In this document: in pieces, positions 33,469-43,274 of the stretch | Layout: the number at the start of each line of letters is the position of its first letter | Position numbering within the stretch: position 1 is the stretch's first letter | Assembly: GCA_016742215.1 (NCBI GenBank) | Contig: JACVCC010000001.1 | Span: 372,001 to 436,000, forward strand | Direction: 5' to 3' | DNA length: 64,000 nt | Source: Brevundimonas sp. | GTDB taxonomy: Bacteria; Pseudomonadota; Alphaproteobacteria; Caulobacterales; Caulobacteraceae | The notes under the pieces: model-generated | Seen by the model: the letters and a program-made list of their open reading frames with translations, nothing else | What the model was told of the DNA's origin: nothing | Databases searched by the model: none | Made by a program: the position numbers and the translations under genes

Positions 33469-34230
33469 ATGTCCCACGAAGATCCCTATCGTCCGAACCC
33501 GGGTCGCGACCGTGGCGCCTATACGCCACCGACCGAGGACGACCTGCCCTTCAACCGGCAGGGCTACGACCCGCGCCGGGGCGGCGGCGGAGGGGGCGGC
33601 GGCAAGGCTCCGCCGATGACGCTGATCATCTCGGCCGTAGTCCTGCTGCTGCTGATCATCGCCGTGGTGGTCTATTACCGCGCCGGGCCGCGCGCCTCGG
33701 GCGATGCGCCGCCGGCCGTGGGCCGCGAGGTCGGAGCGATGAAGGCCGATGCGCCGATCGACGCCCAGCCGATCGACCCGGAAGCCGGCATCGACGTCTA
33801 TTCCAACGCCCAGACCCCGACCGACGCTCCGACCTTCACTCCGCCGCCTGAGACGCCGCAGCCGCGCCCCGCGCCGCAGCCGGATCCGATCGTCGCCGCC
33901 CCGCTGCCGTCGGCGACCACGCCCGCGACCCGCCCGGCCACTCCGCCGGCCGAGAAGGCCGAGCCGCGGCCGGCCGCGCCCGCCGCCGGCGGAACCTCCG
34001 CCGTCCAGATCGGCGCCTTCTCGACCCCGGCCATCGCCGAGCGCGAGTACGCCTCGGTCGTCGGCCGCTATTCGCAGTTCACCTCGGGCGCCAGCCGCCG
34101 GGTGCAGGAAGTCACGGCCTCGAACGGCAACACCGTCTATCGCACCACGGTGACCGGCCTGAGCCGCGAGCAGGCGGCCGGCCTGTGCAGCGCCATCAAG
34201 GCGTCCGGCGGCGACTGCATCGTTCGGTGA
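33469..34230 (+). CDS. SPOR-domain membrane protein
   Basis: The 253-residue bitopic inner-membrane protein has a cytosolic Gly-rich N-terminus (RRGGGGGGGGKAPP), one membrane helix (MTLIISAVVLLLLIIAVVVYY, about 46-66), a Pro-rich periplasmic linker, and a C-terminal SPOR domain (SAVQIGAFSTPAIAEREYASV to the end). SPOR domains bind denuded septal peptidoglycan, so a role at division is inferred. Its stop overlaps the GTG of nagZ. Confidence 0.9.
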   Translation: MSHEDPYRPNPGRDRGAYTPPTEDDLPFNRQGYDPRRGGGGGGGGKAPPMTLIISAVVLLLLIIAVVVYYRAGPRASGDAPPAVGREVGAMKADAPIDAQPIDPEAGIDVYSNAQTPTDAPTFTPPPETPQPRPAPQPDPIVAAPLPSATTPATRPATPPAEKAEPRPAAPAAGGTSAVQIGAFSTPAIAEREYASVVGRYSQFTSGASRRVQEVTASNGNTVYRTTVTGLSREQAAGLCSAIKASGGDCIVR

Positions 34231-35270
34231 CGACGGCCGCGATCTACGGCTGCGAGGGCCATCGGCTGACCGAGGCGGAGAAGGCCTTCTTCGCCGAGGT
34301 CCGGCCGTGGGGCTTCATCCTGTTCCGGCGCAACGTCGGGAGCCCGGACCAGCTGCGCGCCCTGACCGCCGAGCTGCGGGCCTGCATCGACAACCCTGAC
34401 GCCCCCATCCTGATCGATCAGGAAGGCGGCCGGGTGCAGCGGATGGGGCCGCCGCACTGGCCCAAATACCCACCGGGCGACGCCTATCTGAAGGCGACGA
34501 ACGATCCGCTTGCCGCGCGCGAGCTGGCCCGGCTGGGCGCCCGGCTGATGGCGCATGACCTGAAAGAGGTCGGCATCAACGTCGACTGCGTGCCGGTGCT
34601 GGATGTGCCGGTGCCCGGCGCTCACGACATCATCGGCGACCGCGCCTATGCCCGCGATCCGGCGACGGTGGCGCAGCTGGGCCGGGCGGCCGCCGAAGGG
34701 CTGCTGGCGGGCGGCGTCCTGCCGGTGATCAAGCACATGCCCGGCCACGGCCGCGCTTTCGCCGACACGCACAAGGAGCTGCCGACGGTCCATGCGGACC
34801 TCGAGACGCTGGACGCCTGGGACTTCGCGCCATTCAAAGCGCTGTCGGACATGCCGATCGGCATGACGGCGCACATCGTCTTCACCGCCATCGACAGGAA
34901 GCGGCCGGCGACCCAGTCCCGGAAGGCGATCAGGCTGATCCGCGAACGGCTGGGCTTCGGCGGCCTGCTGCTGTCCGACGATCTGGTGATGAACGCCCTG
35001 TCCGGCACCCTGACCGAACGGGCGGAGAAGTCGCTGAAGGCAGGCTGCGATCTGGTGATCCACTGGAACGGGATCATGGAAGAGATGAAGCAGGTGGCCG
35101 CGGGCGTCGGGAAGCTGAAGGGCGGGGCCGCGCGCCGCGCCGAGGCCGCCCTTGCGCGCATCGTCCACACACCCGAGCCACTGGATGTCCACGAGGCCCG
35201 CCTCCGCTTCGGCGCGGCGATGGCCGGTCGGCTGGATGCGGCCAGGGGGCCGGATGTGGCGGAGGCCTGA
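34227..35270 (+). CDS. nagZ: Beta-N-acetylhexosaminidase (NagZ)
   Basis: A cytosolic GH3 enzyme of peptidoglycan recycling that removes GlcNAc from anhydro-muropeptides. The 347-residue protein has WGFILFRRNVGS, LIDQEGGRVQRM, VIKHMPGHGRAFADTHKELP (catalytic His loop) and LLLSDDLVMNAL with the nucleophile Asp. The GTG at 34227, inside the GTGA overlap with the SPOR gene, is the family-like start. Runs into scpA after 2 bases. Confidence 0.94.
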   Translation: MTTAAIYGCEGHRLTEAEKAFFAEVRPWGFILFRRNVGSPDQLRALTAELRACIDNPDAPILIDQEGGRVQRMGPPHWPKYPPGDAYLKATNDPLAARELARLGARLMAHDLKEVGINVDCVPVLDVPVPGAHDIIGDRAYARDPATVAQLGRAAAEGLLAGGVLPVIKHMPGHGRAFADTHKELPTVHADLETLDAWDFAPFKALSDMPIGMTAHIVFTAIDRKRPATQSRKAIRLIRERLGFGGLLLSDDLVMNALSGTLTERAEKSLKAGCDLVIHWNGIMEEMKQVAAGVGKLKGGAARRAEAALARIVHTPEPLDVHEARLRFGAAMAGRLDAARGPDVAEA

Positions 35271-35272
35271 GG

Positions 35273-36106
35273 GTGACCGAAGCCTTCCAGCCCAATCTGG
35301 ATTTTCAGGCCGTCGACCAGGCGGATGAGCGCGACGCCTTTGTCGTGGATCTGGAGGGCTATGAAGGCCCGTTGCACGTGCTGCTGGCGCTGGCGCGGAC
35401 GCAGAAAGTCGATTTGCTGAAGCTGTCCATCACCCGGCTGGCGGAACAGTATCTGGCCTTCGTTCACGAGGCCCGGCGGCGCAATTTCGCGCTGGCGGCC
35501 GACTATCTCGTGATGGCGTCGTGGCTGGCCTATCTGAAGTCCCGCCTGCTGCTGCCGCGCAACGAGAAGGCCAAGAGCGACGAACTGCCGGCCGAGGAAA
35601 TGGCCATGGCGCTGGCCTTCCGGCTGCAGAAGCTGGAGGCCATGCGCAAGGCGGTTGAGGCGATCCAGTCGCGACCGCAGCTGAAGCGCGACGTCTTCAC
35701 CCGCGGCGATCCCGAGGCTTTGGTCATCGTGCCGTCCGACCGGATCGACGCCAGCCTGTATGAGCTGATGGCCGCCTATGTCACCCAGCGCCGTCGCGAG
35801 GAGCAGCGCCGCTACAATCCCGGTCAGCGGGTCGAGGCCTTCCAGCTGGAGGCCGCGCGCGACTGGCTGCGCGAGGTGCTGCCGCGTCTGGAGCAGTGGA
35901 CGCCGCTGGACCGCATCGCGCCGGAGAAGCACGGGGAGGAGGGCCCCTCGCAGGCCAGCTTTACCGCCTCGACCCTGTCGGCCAGTCTGGAGCTGGTGAA
36001 GGAGGGGGCGATGGACGTGAAACAGGCCGAGGCGTTCGCCGACATCTTCCTGAAGCGGCGCGGGCAGGGTCCGGGGCAGGCCCAGCCGCTGGAGCTGACG
36101 CCGTGA
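35273..36106 (+). CDS. scpA: Segregation and condensation protein A
   Basis: The 277-residue kleisin of the SMC-ScpAB condensin. Its N-terminal domain (FVVDLEGYEGPLHVLLALARTQKVDLLKL, ITRLAEQYLAFV, YLVMASWLAYLKSRLLLP) contacts SMC, and the C-terminal winged helix (about 200-265) includes ASFTASTLSASLELVKEGAMDVKQAEAF. GTG start, 2 bases after nagZ. The stop overlaps the scpB start by 4 bases. Confidence 0.95.
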   Translation: MTEAFQPNLDFQAVDQADERDAFVVDLEGYEGPLHVLLALARTQKVDLLKLSITRLAEQYLAFVHEARRRNFALAADYLVMASWLAYLKSRLLLPRNEKAKSDELPAEEMAMALAFRLQKLEAMRKAVEAIQSRPQLKRDVFTRGDPEALVIVPSDRIDASLYELMAAYVTQRRREEQRRYNPGQRVEAFQLEAARDWLREVLPRLEQWTPLDRIAPEKHGEEGPSQASFTASTLSASLELVKEGAMDVKQAEAFADIFLKRRGQGPGQAQPLELTP

Positions 36107-36765
36107 GCCTGCAGTTCGCCCCCGACCACATGGAGATCGAGCGCCGGGTCGAGGCCCTGCTGTTCGCCGCCGCCGGGCCGCTGTCGGCCGCTGAGATCGC
36201 GCGGCGTCTGCCCGAGGGCGCGGACGTGGGTGGAGCCATCTCGGCCCTGCGCGAACGCTATCAGGGGCGGGGCGTCGAGCTGGAGTGCGTCGCCGACCGT
36301 TGGCGTTTCCGCACCGCGCCGGATCTCAGCTTCATGATGACCGAAGAGCGGGAGGAGCCGCGCCGGCTGTCCAAGGCCGCGCTCGAGACCCTGTCGATCA
36401 TCGCCTATCACCAGCCCTGCACCCGCGCCGAGATCGAGAGCGTGCGCGGCGTGTCCCTGTCCAAGGGCACGCTGGACCTGCTGCTGGAGATGGGGTTCGT
36501 GAAGCTGAAAGGGCGTCGCCGCACGCCCGGCCGGCCGGTCACCTACGGTACGACGGACAAGTTCCTCGAACACTTCAGCCTGGCCAGCCTCTACGACCTG
36601 CCCGGCGTGCAGGAGATGAAGGCCGCCGGCCTTCTGGACCTGTCCATCCCGGTCGGCTTCGAGGTGCCCGACCCGACGCGGGCGTCCGACGAGGACGAAA
36701 CGCCGCTGCTGCCGGGCGAGGAGGACTCGCCGGAGTTTGCGCAGGATTTTGTGAGCGAGGACTGA
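36103..36765 (+). CDS. scpB: Segregation and condensation protein B
   Basis: A 220-residue partner of ScpA with two winged-helix domains: IERRVEALLFAAAGPLSAAEIARRL at the start and LSKAALETLSIIAYHQPCTRAEIESVRGV, followed by LLEMGFVKLKGRRRTPGRPVTYGTTDKFLEHF. An acidic tail closes the protein. The GTG at 36103 lies in a GTGA overlap with scpA; the track's start is far upstream in another gene. In relatives tatA usually follows; here a palindromic element and murC do. Confidence 0.95.
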   Translation: MSLQFAPDHMEIERRVEALLFAAAGPLSAAEIARRLPEGADVGGAISALRERYQGRGVELECVADRWRFRTAPDLSFMMTEEREEPRRLSKAALETLSIIAYHQPCTRAEIESVRGVSLSKGTLDLLLEMGFVKLKGRRRTPGRPVTYGTTDKFLEHFSLASLYDLPGVQEMKAAGLLDLSIPVGFEVPDPTRASDEDETPLLPGEEDSPEFAQDFVSED

Positions 36766-36806
36766 GGGCGGGGCTCCAGCGCTCGGAGGTCCATTCCCGT
36801 GTTTGG

Positions 36807-36913
36807 GAAGTGATTAGTGGCTAGTGATTAGTGGCTGCGAGTTCGCTGATCGCGGTTAGCCTGGCGCCGGTGGCGACCGTATCTCCCACTAACCACTAGC
36901 CACTAATCACTTC
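36807..36913. repeat. Long inverted repeat with tandem 14-mers
   Basis: Left arm 36807-36834 and right arm 36886-36913 are 28-base inverted copies differing at one position (still a G-U pair in RNA), around a 51-base centre. The left arm contains AGTGATTAGTGGCT twice in perfect tandem (36809-36836). The element fills most of the scpB-murC gap. It could fold into one large hairpin on either strand or be a miniature mobile or dispersed repeat. No transposase or target duplication was seen. Confidence 0.8.
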
Positions 36914-36968
36914 ACGCGCTCCGCAGCCGGATGATGCATTCGCGTCGAACCCCTGCTAACCCGCTTGG

Positions 36969-38399
36969 ATGATCGCACGCCTTCGCCCCGTTCCGTTCGA
37001 CCTCGGTCCCGTCCACTTCGTCGGCATCGGCGGCATCGGCATGAGCGGCATCGCCGAGATCATGCTGAAGATCGGCTATTCGGTGCAGGGCTCGGACGCC
37101 AAGGCCTCGGCCAATACCGAGCGGCTGGAGAAGCTGGGCGCGAAGATCTTCATCGGTCACGACAGCGCCAACGTCAGCGAAGGCGTCTCGGCCGTCGTCT
37201 ATTCGACCGCGGTGAAAGCCTCGAACCCCGAGATGATGGCCGCCCGCGAGCGCCGCATCCCGCTGGTTCGCCGCGCCGAGATGCTGGCCGAGCTGATGCG
37301 CCTGCAGTTCTCGATCGCCGTCGGCGGCACCCATGGCAAGACGACGACGACCTCGATGGTCGCGGCCCTGCTGGACGCCGCGGGCCTCGACCCGACGGTG
37401 GTCAACGGCGGGATCATCAACGCCTATGGCACCAACGCCAAGGTCGGCGACGGCGACTGGATCGTGGTCGAGGCCGACGAGAGCGACGGCAGCTTCCTGC
37501 GCCTGAAGTCGACGGTGGCGATCGTCACCAACATCGACCCCGAGCATCTGGACCACTACGGCGACTTCGACGGCGTGCGGAAGGCGTTCGTGGACTTCGT
37601 CGAGAACATTCCCTTCTACGGCTTCGCGGCGGTCTGTCTGGACCACCCGGAGGTCCAGCGCCTGGTCGCCTCGATCGATAACCGGCGTCTGGTCACCTAC
37701 GGCCTGAACCCGCAAGCCATGGTTCGCGCCGACAACTGCGACATGGGCCCCGACGGCTGCCGCTTCGACGTGGTGATCCAGCAGCAGGGCCTGGCCGCGC
37801 TGGACGAGCCGATCCGCATCTCCGGCCTGCACCTGCCGATGGCCGGCTGGCACAATGTCTCCAACGCCCTGGCCGCCATCGCCGTGGCGCGCGAGCTGGA
37901 CGTGTCGGACGAAGCCATCAAGACCGGTCTGGCCGGCTTTGGCGGGGTCAAGCGCCGCTTCACCACCACGGGCGTGGCCAATGGCGTGCGGGTCATCGAC
38001 GACTACGGCCACCACCCGGTCGAGATCGCCGCCGTGCTGAAGGCCGCCCGTCAGGTGGCCGAGGGGCGGGTGATCGCCGTGGTCCAGCCGCACCGCTACA
38101 CCCGCTTGCGCGACCTGATGGAGGAGTTCTCGACCTGCTTCTCCGACGCTGACGCGGTCTTCGTCGCCGACGTCTATCCGGCCGGCGAAAACCCCATCGA
38201 AGGCGTCGACAAGCACGCGCTGGTCGACGGCATTCGTCGCTTCGGCCACCGTCAGGTCCAGCCGCTGGAGAACGCCGCAGTCCTGCCGCGCGCGATCAGG
38301 GAAGAGGCGAAGGCCGGCGATCTGGTCGTGCTGCTGGGCGCCGGCGACATCACCAGCTGGGCCTACGCCCTGCCGGCGCAGCTGGAGGCGCTGGGGTGA
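36969..38399 (+). CDS. murC: UDP-N-acetylmuramate--L-alanine ligase
   Basis: Adds L-Ala to UDP-MurNAc, the first peptide step of peptidoglycan. The 476-residue Mur ligase has [16 protein letters not shown] (UDP-binding N-terminus), ATP loop [23 protein letters not shown] and the C-terminal [14 protein letters not shown]. It opens the cell-wall/division cluster; the hypothetical gene at 38396 overlaps it by 4 bases. murG and ftsW, usual upstream neighbours, are not there. Confidence 0.97.
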   Translation: MIARLRPVPFDLGPVHFVGIGGIGMSGIAEIMLKIGYSVQGSDAKASANTERLEKLGAKIFIGHDSANVSEGVSAVVYSTAVKASNPEMMAARERRIPLVRRAEMLAELMRLQFSIAVGGTHGKTTTTSMVAALLDAAGLDPTVVNGGIINAYGTNAKVGDGDWIVVEADESDGSFLRLKSTVAIVTNIDPEHLDHYGDFDGVRKAFVDFVENIPFYGFAAVCLDHPEVQRLVASIDNRRLVTYGLNPQAMVRADNCDMGPDGCRFDVVIQQQGLAALDEPIRISGLHLPMAGWHNVSNALAAIAVARELDVSDEAIKTGLAGFGGVKRRFTTTGVANGVRVIDDYGHHPVEIAAVLKAARQVAEGRVIAVVQPHRYTRLRDLMEEFSTCFSDADAVFVADVYPAGENPIEGVDKHALVDGIRRFGHRQVQPLENAAVLPRAIREEAKAGDLVVLLGAGDITSWAYALPAQLEALG

Positions 38400-38863
38400 G
38401 CGAACAGAGCGCGCGCCTGCTCGCGGCGCTCTGGCCCGACAGCGTCGCCGGCCACGACCACGAGATCCGCTATCTCGGCGGCAATCTGCGCGAGGCGCTG
38501 GCCCACTACCGGGTCCTGTTTCCGGAACTGATCAGCTATCGGGGCGGCCTGTTTATCGAGAGCCATTTCGATCAGCAGACCATTGATGAAATCCTGGACG
38601 CCTCGGCCTTCGGCGGAGGGGAGGACCCGATCGCCGCGGCGGAACAGCACGTCAACGCCGTCGCGCTGTCGGCCGAGGATGATCAGGCCCATTTCGACAT
38701 CGAGATCGCGAAGGCGAACGCCGCGGCCATCGGCTGGGTCTGGACGCAGTGGATCCGCGACACCTATGCGGTGGAGGTTCGCATCGAGACCTCGATCTCG
38801 GCCGCCGACGACTGCATGATCTGGTTTGAATCCAGCCCGACCGAAGAGGCACGCCTTGGCTGA
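38396..38863 (+). CDS. Hypothetical protein between murC and murB
   Basis: The 155-residue soluble, acidic protein has no signal peptide or membrane segment. Landmarks are [40 protein letters not shown] and [20 protein letters not shown]. It starts at a GTG in a GTGA overlap with murC and overlaps the chosen murB start by 8 bases, so it is certainly translated with them. I do not recognise it; the tight coupling suggests a part in precursor synthesis or its timing. Confidence 0.7.
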   Translation: MSEQSARLLAALWPDSVAGHDHEIRYLGGNLREALAHYRVLFPELISYRGGLFIESHFDQQTIDEILDASAFGGGEDPIAAAEQHVNAVALSAEDDQAHFDIEIAKANAAAIGWVWTQWIRDTYAVEVRIETSISAADDCMIWFESSPTEEARLG

Positions 38864-39764
38864 CACCTACCCCGAAGTCCGCGGCAAGCTGCTGCTGAAC
38901 GAGCCGCTGGGGCCCTACACCTGGTTCCGGGTGGGCGGAGCGGCGGATGCGCTGTTCATCCCGGCGGACGCCGACGATCTGGCCGACTTCCTGAAGGCGC
39001 TGGACCCGGCTGTGCCGGTGACCGTGCTGGGTGTCGGTTCCAACGTCATCGTGCGCGACGGCGGGGTCGAGGGCGTGGTCGTCCGTCTGGCGGGGCGCCC
39101 CTGGGCTCAGGTGACGGCCGACGGCGAAACCATCACCGCCGGGGCGGGCGCGCTGGATTCCATGGTGGCCAAGGCCTCGGCAAAGGCCGGTCTGGCAGGG
39201 CTGGAGTTCTACGCCGGCATTCCGGGCACCATCGGCGGCGCCCTGACCATGAACGCGGGCTGCTACGGCTCGGAGACCAAGGATGTGCTGGTCTCGGCGC
39301 GCGGCGTGACGCGGGCCGGGGAGTGGGTCGAGTATGCGCTGGCCGATTTCGGCTACACCTACCGCCACAGCGTCGTGCCCGAGAACGAGATCATCTGGGT
39401 CGAGGCGACCTATCGCGGGACCGCGGACGCGCCGGAGGCCGTGCAGGCCCGGATCGACGAGATCACCAGCCGTCGCGAACAGACCCAGCCGATCCGCGAC
39501 AAGACCGGCGGCTCGACCTTCAAGAACCCCGAGGGTCACTCCTCGTGGAAGCTGGTCGACGAGGCCGGCTGGCGCGGCAAGCTGCACGTGGTGAACGGCG
39601 GCGGGGCGAAGTTCAGCGAGCTGCACTCCAACTTCATGATCAACCCCGGCGAGGCGACCGCCGCTGACATCGAGGGTCTGGGCGAGGCTGTCCGCGCCGA
39701 CGTGAAGGCCAAGACCGGCGTCCAGCTGGACTGGGAGATCAAGCGGATCGGCCGCAAGGGCTGA
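38856..39764 (+). CDS. murB: UDP-N-acetylenolpyruvoylglucosamine reductase
   Basis: FAD enzyme making UDP-MurNAc. The 302-residue protein has the FAD-binding [12 protein letters not shown] and [29 protein letters not shown], and [33 protein letters not shown] near the end. The TTG at 38856 is preferred because GAAGAGG lies about 7 bases before it; the track's TTG at 38826 has no such site. The upstream hypothetical gene overlaps by 8 bases. Confidence 0.95.
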   Translation: MADTYPEVRGKLLLNEPLGPYTWFRVGGAADALFIPADADDLADFLKALDPAVPVTVLGVGSNVIVRDGGVEGVVVRLAGRPWAQVTADGETITAGAGALDSMVAKASAKAGLAGLEFYAGIPGTIGGALTMNAGCYGSETKDVLVSARGVTRAGEWVEYALADFGYTYRHSVVPENEIIWVEATYRGTADAPEAVQARIDEITSRREQTQPIRDKTGGSTFKNPEGHSSWKLVDEAGWRGKLHVVNGGGAKFSELHSNFMINPGEATAADIEGLGEAVRADVKAKTGVQLDWEIKRIGRKG

Positions 39765-39813
39765 TCTGCGGATAGGGGATCACCCCCAATTTATCTCGCG
39801 CGGGCGGGGTTCT

Positions 39814-39831
39814 GGTTAAGGCTTCTTAACC
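39814..39831. promoter_or_regulatory. CtrA-like dyad upstream of ddlB
   Basis: GGTTAAG-GCTT-CTTAACC is a perfect inverted repeat with two TTAA boxes 6 bases apart. The Caulobacter CtrA site is TTAA-N7-TTAA, so the spacing is one short. It lies 50 bases upstream of the ddlB start in the only gap within the murB-ftsA run. Confidence 0.35.
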
Positions 39832-39880
39832 GTCCCCGCGGCAATCGGTTGAGGGGCGCTGAAGATGCCCGGAGCCGATC

Positions 39881-40819
39881 ATGACCCGTCCTCTTGCAGA
39901 GCTTCACGTCGCCGTCCTGATGGGCGGGCTGTCGTCCGAGCGCGAGGTGTCGCTGAGCTCGGGCAAGGGCTGCGCCGATGCGCTGGAAGGGCAGGTGGCC
40001 AAGGTCAGTCGCGTCGACGCAGGGCGCGATCTGGCGCAGGTGCTGGCCGCGCTGAAGCCCGATGTGGTGCTGAACGCCCTGCATGGCGAATGGGGCGAGG
40101 ACGGCTGCGTGCAGGGCATCCTCGAGACCCTGCAAATCCCTTACAGCCACTCCGGCCTGCTGGCCTCGGCCCTGACGATGGACAAGGACAAGACCAAGGC
40201 GGTGCTGCGCGCTGCTGGCGTCGAGGTGCCTGGCGGCGGCCTGTTCGACCGGCACGAGGTGGCGACGCGCCACGTCATCCCGCCGCCCTATGTGATCAAG
40301 CCGAACGCCGAGGGCTCGTCCGTCGGGGTCTATCTGGTGCCCGAGGGCGCCAACGGCCCGCAGGCCGAGGTCGGCGCGCCCGACTGGACCTATGGCGAGG
40401 AGGTGATGGTCGAGCCCTACATCCCGGGCAAGGAGCTGTGCGTGACCGTGCTGGGCGAGGTCACCGGCCCCCGCGCGCTGACCGTGACCGACATCACCCC
40501 GGTGAAGGGCTTCTACGATTACGAGGCCAAGTACGCACCGGGCGGCTCGGTCCACAAGCTGCCGGCCGAGCTGCCGCAGCACATCTTCGAGCTGGCGATG
40601 CGCGAGGCCGAGCTGGCCCACCGGGCGCTTGGTTGCCGGGGCGTTAGCCGATCCGACTTCCGTTATGACGATGTTAAGGACGTTCTGGTCCTCTTGGAAG
40701 TCAACACCCAGCCCGGCATGACGCCGACCTCGCTCGTCCCCGAGCAGGCCGCCTATTGCGGGATGGCGTACAAAGACCTGGTCCGGTGGATGGTGGAGGA
40801 CGCCTCATGCCCGCGGTAG
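39881..40819 (+). CDS. ddlB: D-alanine--D-alanine ligase
   Basis: ATP-grasp enzyme making D-Ala-D-Ala for peptidoglycan. The 312-residue protein shows [51 protein letters not shown] and the terminal [24 protein letters not shown] lies about 7 bases before the ATG. ftsQ begins inside its last 13 bases. Confidence 0.97.
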   Translation: MTRPLAELHVAVLMGGLSSEREVSLSSGKGCADALEGQVAKVSRVDAGRDLAQVLAALKPDVVLNALHGEWGEDGCVQGILETLQIPYSHSGLLASALTMDKDKTKAVLRAAGVEVPGGGLFDRHEVATRHVIPPPYVIKPNAEGSSVGVYLVPEGANGPQAEVGAPDWTYGEEVMVEPYIPGKELCVTVLGEVTGPRALTVTDITPVKGFYDYEAKYAPGGSVHKLPAELPQHIFELAMREAELAHRALGCRGVSRSDFRYDDVKDVLVLLEVNTQPGMTPTSLVPEQAAYCGMAYKDLVRWMVEDASCPR

Positions 40820-41694
40820 TTCGCGGCGGTCGGCGACAGAGTACGAACCCGCCCGCAAAACGCGGCGGCGCGCCCGGACAGAAGGGACGCGGCCGCGCGC
40901 CCCGCAATGCTCCGGCCACGCCCGGAAAGCTTGCTGCAATCGGACGCCTGGACCTTTCCCCCCGCGCGGTCGTGCTGTCGATCGCGGCGGGCGTCGTGCT
41001 GCTGGGCGCCGTGCTGGCGACCGGGGCGCGGGCCGAGCGGATCGGCGCCTCGATCAGCAACGGCTTCGGCGACCTGACCGCCGGGATGGGGCTGAAGCTG
41101 GAGCGGGTCTATATCGAGGGCGAGAGCGCCGAGGCGACCGCCTCGATCCAGCGCGCCGTGCAACTGAACGCCGACCAGCCGTTGCTGTCGGTCAACCTCG
41201 ACGAGGTTCGCCAGCGGGTCGAGCAGGTGGGCTGGGTCAAGTCGGCCCGCGTGGTGCGCCTGCTGCCCAACACCCTGATCGTCCACGTCACCGAGCATGA
41301 TCGCCTCGCCGTCTGGCAGACCGCGGGCAAGGCCTGGGTCATCGACGGCCACGGCCAGGTGATCCAGGGCGCCGACCCCGGTCGCTATCCGAACCTGCCG
41401 CTGGTCGTCGGCAAGGGCGCCGAGCAGGCGGCCTCCGAGGTGCTGCCGCTGGTCGCCCAGCGGCCGCGTCTGGCCAGCCGTCTCGATGCGCTGGTGCGCG
41501 TGGACGAGCGCCGCTGGGACCTGCGCCTGAAGGACGGCAGCCTGATCCAGCTTCCGGCCACCAACCAGGAAGCGGCCCTGATCCAGCTGGATGCGCTGGA
41601 CCAGCGCGAACGCCTGCTGGAGCTGGGCTTCGCCCGGATCGATCTGAGAACCCCCGAGGAGGTCGCCGTCCGGCCCTCCGCTCGCGACGCTTGA
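40807..41694 (+). CDS. ftsQ: Cell division protein FtsQ
   Basis: The 295-residue bitopic divisome protein has a basic Pro/Gly-rich cytosolic tail (1-50), one membrane helix (about 53-75), a POTRA domain ([43 protein letters not shown]) and the FtsQ beta domain ([17 protein letters not shown]). The ATG at 40807 has GGAGG about 7 bases upstream; the track ORF begins 17 codons earlier inside ddlB. ftsA follows after 19 bases. Confidence 0.95.
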   Translation: MPAVVRGGRRQSTNPPAKRGGAPGQKGRGRAPRNAPATPGKLAAIGRLDLSPRAVVLSIAAGVVLLGAVLATGARAERIGASISNGFGDLTAGMGLKLERVYIEGESAEATASIQRAVQLNADQPLLSVNLDEVRQRVEQVGWVKSARVVRLLPNTLIVHVTEHDRLAVWQTAGKAWVIDGHGQVIQGADPGRYPNLPLVVGKGAEQAASEVLPLVAQRPRLASRLDALVRVDERRWDLRLKDGSLIQLPATNQEAALIQLDALDQRERLLELGFARIDLRTPEEVAVRPSARDA

Positions 41695-41713
41695 GAGACT
41701 GAGGAACCACGGA

Positions 41714-43039
41714 ATGGCTGGACGGGCTGGCAAGGGCGCGGTTGAGACCAAGGGCGCATCGGGACGCGCTCCGATCGTGGCTGCGCTGGATCTCGGCGCG
41801 TCGAAGGTCGGCTGCTTCATCATGAAGCCCGAGGGCGTGCGCCATGCCGACCGGACCATCCGCGTCGCCGGGGCAGGGCATGTGCAGTCGCGCGGCATTC
41901 GCGGCGGCGGCATCGTCAACATGGATGAGGCGGCCCAGGCCATCGGCCACGCGGTCGAGCGCGCCGAGCGCGCCGCCGGCACCGCGGTCTCGGGCGTCGT
42001 CGTCACCACGGCCATCGGCCAGATGGCCAGCCACCGCGTCCAGGCCCGGGTCTCGCTGAGCCAGCATCCGGTCGGCGACGCCGATCTCGCCCGCGCCATC
42101 GCCATGGCGCTGGCCCAGATCAAGCTGCCGAACCGCCGCCCGATCCACGTCCTGCCCATCGCCTGGTCGGTGGACGGCGCGCGCGGCGTGCACGATCCGC
42201 GCTCGATGCGCGGCCACTCGCTGGGCCTCGACCTGCTGGTCGTCTCCATGGCCGAGGGCGCGTTCAACGCCCTGAGCCACTGCCTGGAGCTGGCGCACCT
42301 GGACCTGCAGGGCGTGGTGGCGGCGCCGGTGGCCTCGTCGCTGGCGGCGCTGGAAGACGACGAGATGGATCTTGGCTGCGTCTGCATCGACATGGGCGGC
42401 GGCGCGACCTCCGCGGCGGTCTGGGGCGGACGCTCCCTGTTGCACATCGAATCGATCAACGTCGGCGGCGACCATGTCACCGCCGACATCGCCCGCGGCC
42501 TGTCGACCTCGCGCGCGGGCGCGGAGCGACTGAAGACCCTGCACGGCTCGGCTATGGCCAGCGCCAACGAGGACCGCGAGATGCTGGAGGCCCCGCCGCG
42601 TGGCGAGGATCCGTCCGCCGGCCCGGTCGTGGTGCCGCGCGCCATGCTGAAGACCGTTATCGCTCCGCGCGTCGAGGAGACCCTGGAACTGCTGCGCGAC
42701 CGCCTGCGTAACGCCGGCGTGGGGCTGGAGCCGGGAGCGGGGCTGGTCCTGACCGGCGGCGCCAGTCAGCTGAACGGCGTGCGCGAACTGGCGGTCCGCG
42801 TGTTCGACCGCCCGGTGCGACTCGGCAAACCCCAGCGCGCCCCGCACCTGGCCGATGCCGCGTCCGGCCCGGCCTTCTGCTCGGCCGCCGGCGTGCTGCT
42901 GCGGGCTGCCTATGGCCCCCGCGAAGCCGTCTCGGCGCGCAAGCTCATGTCACGCCAAATTACGGCCGCAGATGCGCCGCGAGCGCATTCGGGCGGGCTG
43001 GTTGCTCGCGCCGCCGGATGGCTGCGCGAGAACCTCTAG
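41714..43039 (+). CDS. ftsA: Cell division protein FtsA
   Basis: Actin-like protein tethering FtsZ to the membrane. The 441-residue protein has APIVAALDLGASKVGCFI (phosphate 1), IRGGGIVNMDEAAQAIGHAV, CIDMGGGATSAAVW (phosphate 2), VLTGGASQLNGV and a C-terminal amphipathic tail (GLVARAAGWLRENL) for membrane binding. The usual next gene, ftsZ, is 3.9 kb away because a TonB receptor gene intervenes. Confidence 0.96.
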   Translation: MAGRAGKGAVETKGASGRAPIVAALDLGASKVGCFIMKPEGVRHADRTIRVAGAGHVQSRGIRGGGIVNMDEAAQAIGHAVERAERAAGTAVSGVVVTTAIGQMASHRVQARVSLSQHPVGDADLARAIAMALAQIKLPNRRPIHVLPIAWSVDGARGVHDPRSMRGHSLGLDLLVVSMAEGAFNALSHCLELAHLDLQGVVAAPVASSLAALEDDEMDLGCVCIDMGGGATSAAVWGGRSLLHIESINVGGDHVTADIARGLSTSRAGAERLKTLHGSAMASANEDREMLEAPPRGEDPSAGPVVVPRAMLKTVIAPRVEETLELLRDRLRNAGVGLEPGAGLVLTGGASQLNGVRELAVRVFDRPVRLGKPQRAPHLADAASGPAFCSAAGVLLRAAYGPREAVSARKLMSRQITAADAPRAHSGGLVARAAGWLRENL

Positions 43040-43068
43040 GCGGCCTGAAACCCCCAAGATACGGGCTT

Positions 43069-43082
43069 TGCAACCGGTTGCA
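43069..43082. promoter_or_regulatory. LacI-type operator-like palindrome
   Basis: TGCAACCGGTTGCA is a perfect 14-base palindrome with the AACCGGTT centre typical of LacI-family operators. It sits 30 bases after ftsA and about 190 bases upstream of the receptor start. LacI-type control of TonB receptors for sugars is known in Caulobacterales and related groups; no LacI gene lies in the window. Confidence 0.4.
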
Positions 43083-43274
43083 GGCAACCGGCGCGATGTT
43101 TCGCCTGCATGGCGAGACTGTGTCCAGATTGTAACAACCAGCGTTCGGATTGGACGCTATGCAGCCACAATCACTTGTCCGCGACGTCTTTGCTGCTAGC
43201 GTGAAATGCGAAGCAGTGTGCCGTCGGAGGGCGGGACGCTGTGCTTTGCATCATCACTGGTTGGGGCCCACCAC

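Noticed and set aside
36807-36913. Insertion sequence remnant
   Set aside because: No transposase fragment, no flanking target duplication and arms too rich in internal repeats for typical IS ends.
40753-42645. 630-codon ORF antisense to ftsQ-ftsA
   Set aside because: Ser/Arg/Ala-rich text typical of GC-rich antisense frames; ftsQ and ftsA are certain on the other strand.
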